Below are positions 61,616 through 64,000 of a stretch of DNA of 64,000 bases, in pieces (position 1 is the stretch's first letter; each line of letters opens with the position of its first letter). The stretch spans positions 7,784,501 to 7,848,500 of the forward strand of contig NZ_AP018448.1 of NCBI RefSeq assembly GCF_030294945.1, written 5' to 3'. Made by a program: the position numbers and the translations under genes. Below the pieces are notes generated by a model. It was not told the origin of the DNA, did no database searches, and saw only the letters and a list, made by a program, of their open reading frames with translations. Source of the DNA: Streptomyces graminofaciens (lineage in GTDB: Bacteria; Actinomycetota; Actinomycetes; Streptomycetales; Streptomycetaceae).

Positions 61616-61632
61616 GCACACGTACTATGTGC
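61616..61632 (+). other. candidate attR core site
   Basis: Second copy of GCACACGTACTATGTGC. Identity to the RHS gene starts here and runs on for 49 bp with three mismatches through the codons for ETPVLVHN. The bases before it show no similarity to the RHS gene. Confidence 0.5.
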
Positions 61633-61961
61633 TGGCGGACGAGACGCCGGTACTCGTTCATAACAGCAACTGTGATGTTGCTGGCCGAGAGCTTTGGCAG
61701 CTAACCAAGGAAGGCTCGACGAAACTCCTAAAGGGAGGTCCGTTCAAGACCACCTTCTATAAGAGTGCCTCGGACGGTACCTGGTGGACTCCGGACGTGA
61801 CCGGCCACGGTGAATCGGCGTTCAAGGTCTATCGGGAGACCAGTAAGGGACTCGAATGGATATCGGATGCCGATAAATACGGCGACTACATGCCGGACAA
61901 GTGGAAGGGCGATACGGGGAAATTTATACCGAACAGCAATTTGCGGGGCGTCAAGAGATGA
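61629..61961 (+). pseudogene. orphan RHS C-terminal toxin tip 2 (displaced, no own start)
   Basis: The frame opens inside the Hint end motif (VLADETPVLVHN) and continues as a ~95-residue domain unlike tip 1. It contains LWQLTKEGSTKLLKGG, SDGTWWTPDVTGHGESAFKV and KWKGDTGKFIPNSN. The His/Lys/Thr-rich conserved look suggests a small RNase-type toxin, but no family was assigned. It has no ribosome site or start of its own and would be silent unless joined to the RHS gene. Precise recombination of the two core sites would fuse it in frame, giving an RHS protein of about 2286 residues. Composition is AT-rich like tip 1. Confidence 0.75.
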
Positions 61962-62371
61962 TCGAGACTGCCGACGAGTTCGTACGGCTGCGCAACAGCT
62001 CAGATCCACAGGAATGCCGCAGGGCGGCAGTTGAGGAGGCGCCCGCGCAGGTGTGGATGGAGGTCGTCGATCGATATCCGGAAGAACGGGTGGCGGTTGT
62101 CCAGAACAAGACGGTGCCGTTGGCTGTTCTGGAAATACTGATCGACGACCCTGATACTCGCGTCCGTTTCATGGTGGCCATGAAGCGGAAACTGTCACCG
62201 GACCTTCTCGCGCGCCTCGCTCACGATGTGGACGAATCGATCAGAATGAGGGTCGCGCAGCACAGGAATACGTCGAGGGAGACATTGGAATCCCTTCGGC
62301 ACGACCCCTGGAGCGAAGTTCGCGCGGCTGTGGACGACCGACTAGGCGGCGTCGGCAGCGATCTCCTTTGA
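61958..62371 (+). CDS. HEAT-like candidate immunity protein for tip 2
   Basis: The 137-residue protein is built of short helical repeats (VPLAVLEILIDDPDTRVRFM, LSPDLLARLAHDVDESIRMR, RETLESLRHDPWSEVRAAVD), the pattern of HEAT/ARM immunity proteins. Its ATG overlaps the tip 2 stop (ATGA), classical toxin-immunity coupling. While tip 2 is silent, this gene may still protect against sister cells that carry tip 2 active. Its own promoter is not evident. A terminator follows 21 bp after the stop. Confidence 0.8.
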   Translation: MIETADEFVRLRNSSDPQECRRAAVEEAPAQVWMEVVDRYPEERVAVVQNKTVPLAVLEILIDDPDTRVRFMVAMKRKLSPDLLARLAHDVDESIRMRVAQHRNTSRETLESLRHDPWSEVRAAVDDRLGGVGSDLL

Positions 62372-62392
62372 GGTGAGTCGATCGGCCTGAAT

Positions 62393-62422
62393 AGCCCCAC
62401 CGAGTTGTGTTCCGGTGGGGCT
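62393..62422 (+). terminator. terminator after toxin-immunity unit 2
   Basis: AGCCCCACCG / CGGTGGGGCT perfect 10-bp stem, equivalent in position to the hairpin at 52963-52992. Confidence 0.85.
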
Positions 62423-62444
62423 CTTCAACGGTTTGACGGCAACG

Positions 62445-62693
62445 TCAGCGGACGACGGCTGTGGTGGATGGGTCGTCGGGGAGGTCGGCGACCCCGCCGA
62501 GTGCGACGTTGAGGGTGTCGATGGCCTGGCGTTGGAGGCGGAGTCGGACGTGGGCGTAGACGCCGGCGGTGACGCCGATGTGGGCGTGGCCGAGGAGTTC
62601 CTTGATGACGACGAGATCGACGCCTTGCTCCAGGAGCAGGGTGGCGGTCGAGTGTCGGAGGTCGTGGAAGCGGATCGTCCGGAGCCCTGCGCT
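62445..62693 (-). pseudogene. 3' remnant of a second AICE integrase
   Basis: About 80 codons match the C-terminus of the integrase at 53026 (FHDLRHSTATLLLEQG, VIKELLGHAHIGVT, GVYAHVRLRLQ), with the catalytic HxxR, His and Tyr still present. The catalytic first Arg and all N-terminal domains are missing. Similarity to the intact gene stops near 62693, where the end of another gene (DVRRCI) is joined. It is oriented like the intact integrase and follows immunity gene 2 exactly as the intact one follows immunity gene 1. Confidence 0.9.
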
Positions 62694-62694
62694 G

Positions 62695-63202
62695 TGGGAT
62701 GCAGCGGCGTACGTCCAGGGCGTCGTTGGCCACGAACTCGCGGGGGCCGGCCTGCTGGAAGGTGTGGAAGAGGCCGGCGTCCGCCTGGTTGTCGGTCTTC
62801 CGGGTGGCCCGTCCAGTACCACGAGCGTGCCGCTCCCGCTCGCTCCGCGTTGCTTCCCGTGCGGAGATGGTCGAGCAGCGCGGTCTGGACCCTGACGCGG
62901 CCGTACGCGTTGACCGCCGGCTCGACGAACCATCGGCTGAAGCCGGGGTTCGGGTCGTAGACCGCCGTACGGAGCAGCGTGTCGAAGAGGGCTTCGAGGA
63001 GCCGCTTTTCCTTGGCCAAGGCCTTGCGTCGCATGCCGTGCGGTATCTGCTCCCACGTCCAGGTCTGCGGGAAGTCGGTGAACATGTCGGGGGTACCGAA
63101 CTCCTCGACCAGTCGCGCCAGTTGTTGTTGGAATGCTCTTGCCTGGTCGTCCTGCGCGCGGTCGGGGAGTGGAGCGAACGTCTGAGGCTCCTCGACGTTC
63201 AC
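62695..63202 (-). pseudogene. disrupted hypothetical gene (frameshift and lost 3' end)
   Basis: From GTG 63202, which overlaps the DUF397 stop, the frame encodes an alpha-rich protein (FGTPDMFTDFPQTWTWEQIP, FVEPAVNAYGRVRVQTALLD, AERAGAARSWYW). Near 62810-62816 the sensible reading jumps by one base into DNQADAGLFHTFQQAGPREF, VANDALDVRRCI, which then runs into the integrase remnant. Proteins of this sort often lie beside XRE/DUF397 pairs in Streptomyces (from memory). The gene appears dead. Confidence 0.7.
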
Positions 63203-63381
63203 TTCTCCTGGCCTTCGAGGAAGGCCGACCAGGCGGTGGGGGAGAGGGTGACGTGGGGGCCGGTGGGGTTCTTGGAGTCGCGGATGTGGATGGTGTGGGG
63301 GAGGGCCGCTATCTCTACGCACTCGCCGCCCTCGCCGCTGCTGTAACTGGACTTGAACCAGTTCCATCGCTCAGTGCTCAT
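63199..63381 (-). CDS. DUF397 domain protein, 60 aa
   Basis: A small protein with the DUF397 signature: WFKSSYSSGEGGECVEIA, IHIRDSKNPTGPHVTLSPTA and WSAFL. DUF397 proteins are encoded next to XRE/DUF5753 regulators across streptomycetes and modulate development or antibiotic production as a pair (family knowledge; BldB/WhiJ-type loci). The ATG overlaps the upstream XRE gene stop by 3 bp, and its stop overlaps the next GTG, so three genes are coupled. Confidence 0.93.
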   Translation of the reverse strand: MSTERWNWFKSSYSSGEGGECVEIAALPHTIHIRDSKNPTGPHVTLSPTAWSAFLEGQEK

Positions 63382-64000
63382 AGCTCCCCCAGTTTCTTCT
63401 CCATCAGGGCCCGGGACTCCATGGGGCTGAGGGCCAGTGCGCGCATGATCCCATAGCGGTCGGCGATCTTCCGGACCTCTTCCAGGCCCGTGATCAGGTG
63501 TGGGTAGCCCTGCGCTTCCGTGTACGCCACCTAGGCGTGCCCCTTGGGGGTCAGCAGATTGAACGCGCTGTCCAGGTTGGGGTGTTCCTCGCGCTGGGTC
63601 GGCATCACCTGGATCTCGACGTTCCGCATGCCGCCGATGCGTAGCAGATGCCGAAGCTGCGCCGCGAAGAGAGCCGGTCCGATCGGTCGGTTCAGGATGA
63701 CCTCTTCGAGTACGTAACTCACGGCAGGCGGCGGCCAGCGATCGAAAACCTGCTGCCTGGAGAGCCTGTCCGCCACTCGCTTCTCGATGGTCTCCTCGCT
63801 TAGGAACGGTCGCCGTTGAGAGAACACAGCCCGCGCGTACTCCTCCGTCTGCAACAACCCCGGCACGCCTTGGTTGGCGTAGAAGTGCAGTTCAACCGCC
63901 TCCGCCTCCAGCCCCGCATAGCTCCGGTACCACTCCGGATGCCGAGTCCGCGCCTTCTTCATCCCCTCCTTGATCTCGGGGACCATCGCCACCAACAACC
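63378..64000 (-). pseudogene. XRE/DUF5753 regulator with an in-frame amber codon; N-terminus beyond the right edge
   Basis: The visible part is the DUF5753 domain: YRSYAGLEAEAVELHFYANQ, GVPGLLQTEEYARAVF and VLEEVILNRPIG. The frame meets TAG at 63533-63531 after LLTPKGHA, yet conserved sequence continues in the same frame (VAYTEAQGYPHLITGLEEVR, LALSPMESRALMEKKLGEL) to a natural TGA at 63380. A CAG-to-TAG transition would explain this. The truncated product would lose about 50 residues. The DNA-binding domain lies outside the window. Confidence 0.8.

Larger units (their letters stand above)
52185..61632. mobile_element. AICE (actinomycete integrative and conjugative element) of about 9.4 kb, proposed bounds
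   Basis: The gene set int-xis-rep on one strand, with an FtsK/Tra translocase, a small gene and a divergent GntR regulator, is the core of pSAM2-like AICEs. Replication would use the RepSA-like protein and transfer the TraSA-like DNA pump. The bounds given are the two 17-bp core sites in duplicated Hint codons, so toxin tip 1 and its immunity gene fall inside the element. An alternative places the ends at the GACGGCAAC repeats (about 53003-61526), leaving the tip outside. No tRNA gene, the usual AICE target, is found at either end. Confidence 0.7.

Overview
The window is a high-GC actinomycete chromosome segment, almost certainly Streptomyces. The base composition is strongly G/C at third codon positions, GTG and TTG starts are common, and 1-8 bp gene overlaps are frequent. 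The gene content also fits: futalosine-route menaquinone genes, system II cytochrome c maturation genes, a DUF397/XRE pair, an AICE, a DUF4157 protein and LamG/RHS proteins. From memory the left 40 kb resembles the S. coelicolor SCO446x-SCO449x order; no comparison was run.

Bases 1-15.2 kb are mostly ordinary chromosome. They hold a partial FAD monooxygenase, a PLP aminotransferase, small exported proteins, an orphan LuxR-type regulator, a collagen-like low-complexity gene with a probable 5-bp frameshift, hemL plus a histidine phosphatase, a deacetylase-like lipoprotein, and the resA-like/ccdA/resB/ccsB operon. Bases 15.2-28.1 kb are an accessory stretch: a DUF4157 metallopeptidase-nuclease protein that looks like contractile-injection cargo, a GntR/membrane-protein operon, a regulator plus I36-type inhibitor, a 2OG oxygenase and deaminase pair, a PL9-like pectate lyase, and a NACHT ATPase with an amyloid-like N-terminal motif. 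Bases 28.3-34.3 kb carry late futalosine-pathway menaquinone genes (UbiD-like, MqnP, UbiX, an Lrp regulator, MqnE), with a rhomboid gene and a 13-bp minisatellite between them. Bases 34.4-40.9 kb hold a GNAT enzyme, a TetR regulator, a MaoC protein divergent from an acyl-CoA ligase, and two exported proteins.

Bases 41.2-63.4 kb are the highlight. A secreted LamG protein is followed by a 2308-residue RHS polymorphic toxin with a Hint domain and a GIY-YIG-like C-terminal tip, then a candidate immunity gene. Directly behind lies a compact AICE (int, xis, RepSA-type rep, FtsK/Tra, GntR regulator, small genes, XRE regulator). At its far end the coding sequence of the Hint end motif (TYYVLA-ETPVLVHN) reappears in the same frame, attached to a different toxin tip and its own HEAT-like immunity gene, and then to the 3' remnant of a second, related integrase. 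The two Hint copies begin with the same 17-bp sequence, GCACACGTACTATGTGC: 5-bp inverted arms around a 7-bp spacer, the form of a tyrosine-recombinase core site. The simplest reading is that the AICE integrates into the Hint-coding sequence and brings its own toxin tip and immunity gene. It would thereby retype the RHS toxin while displacing the old tip, which excision would restore in frame. A competing reading, with the AICE ends at the paired GACGGCAAC repeats, is also set out.

The right edge holds a frameshifted gene cut by the integrase remnant, a DUF397 gene, and an XRE/DUF5753 gene with an in-frame amber codon.
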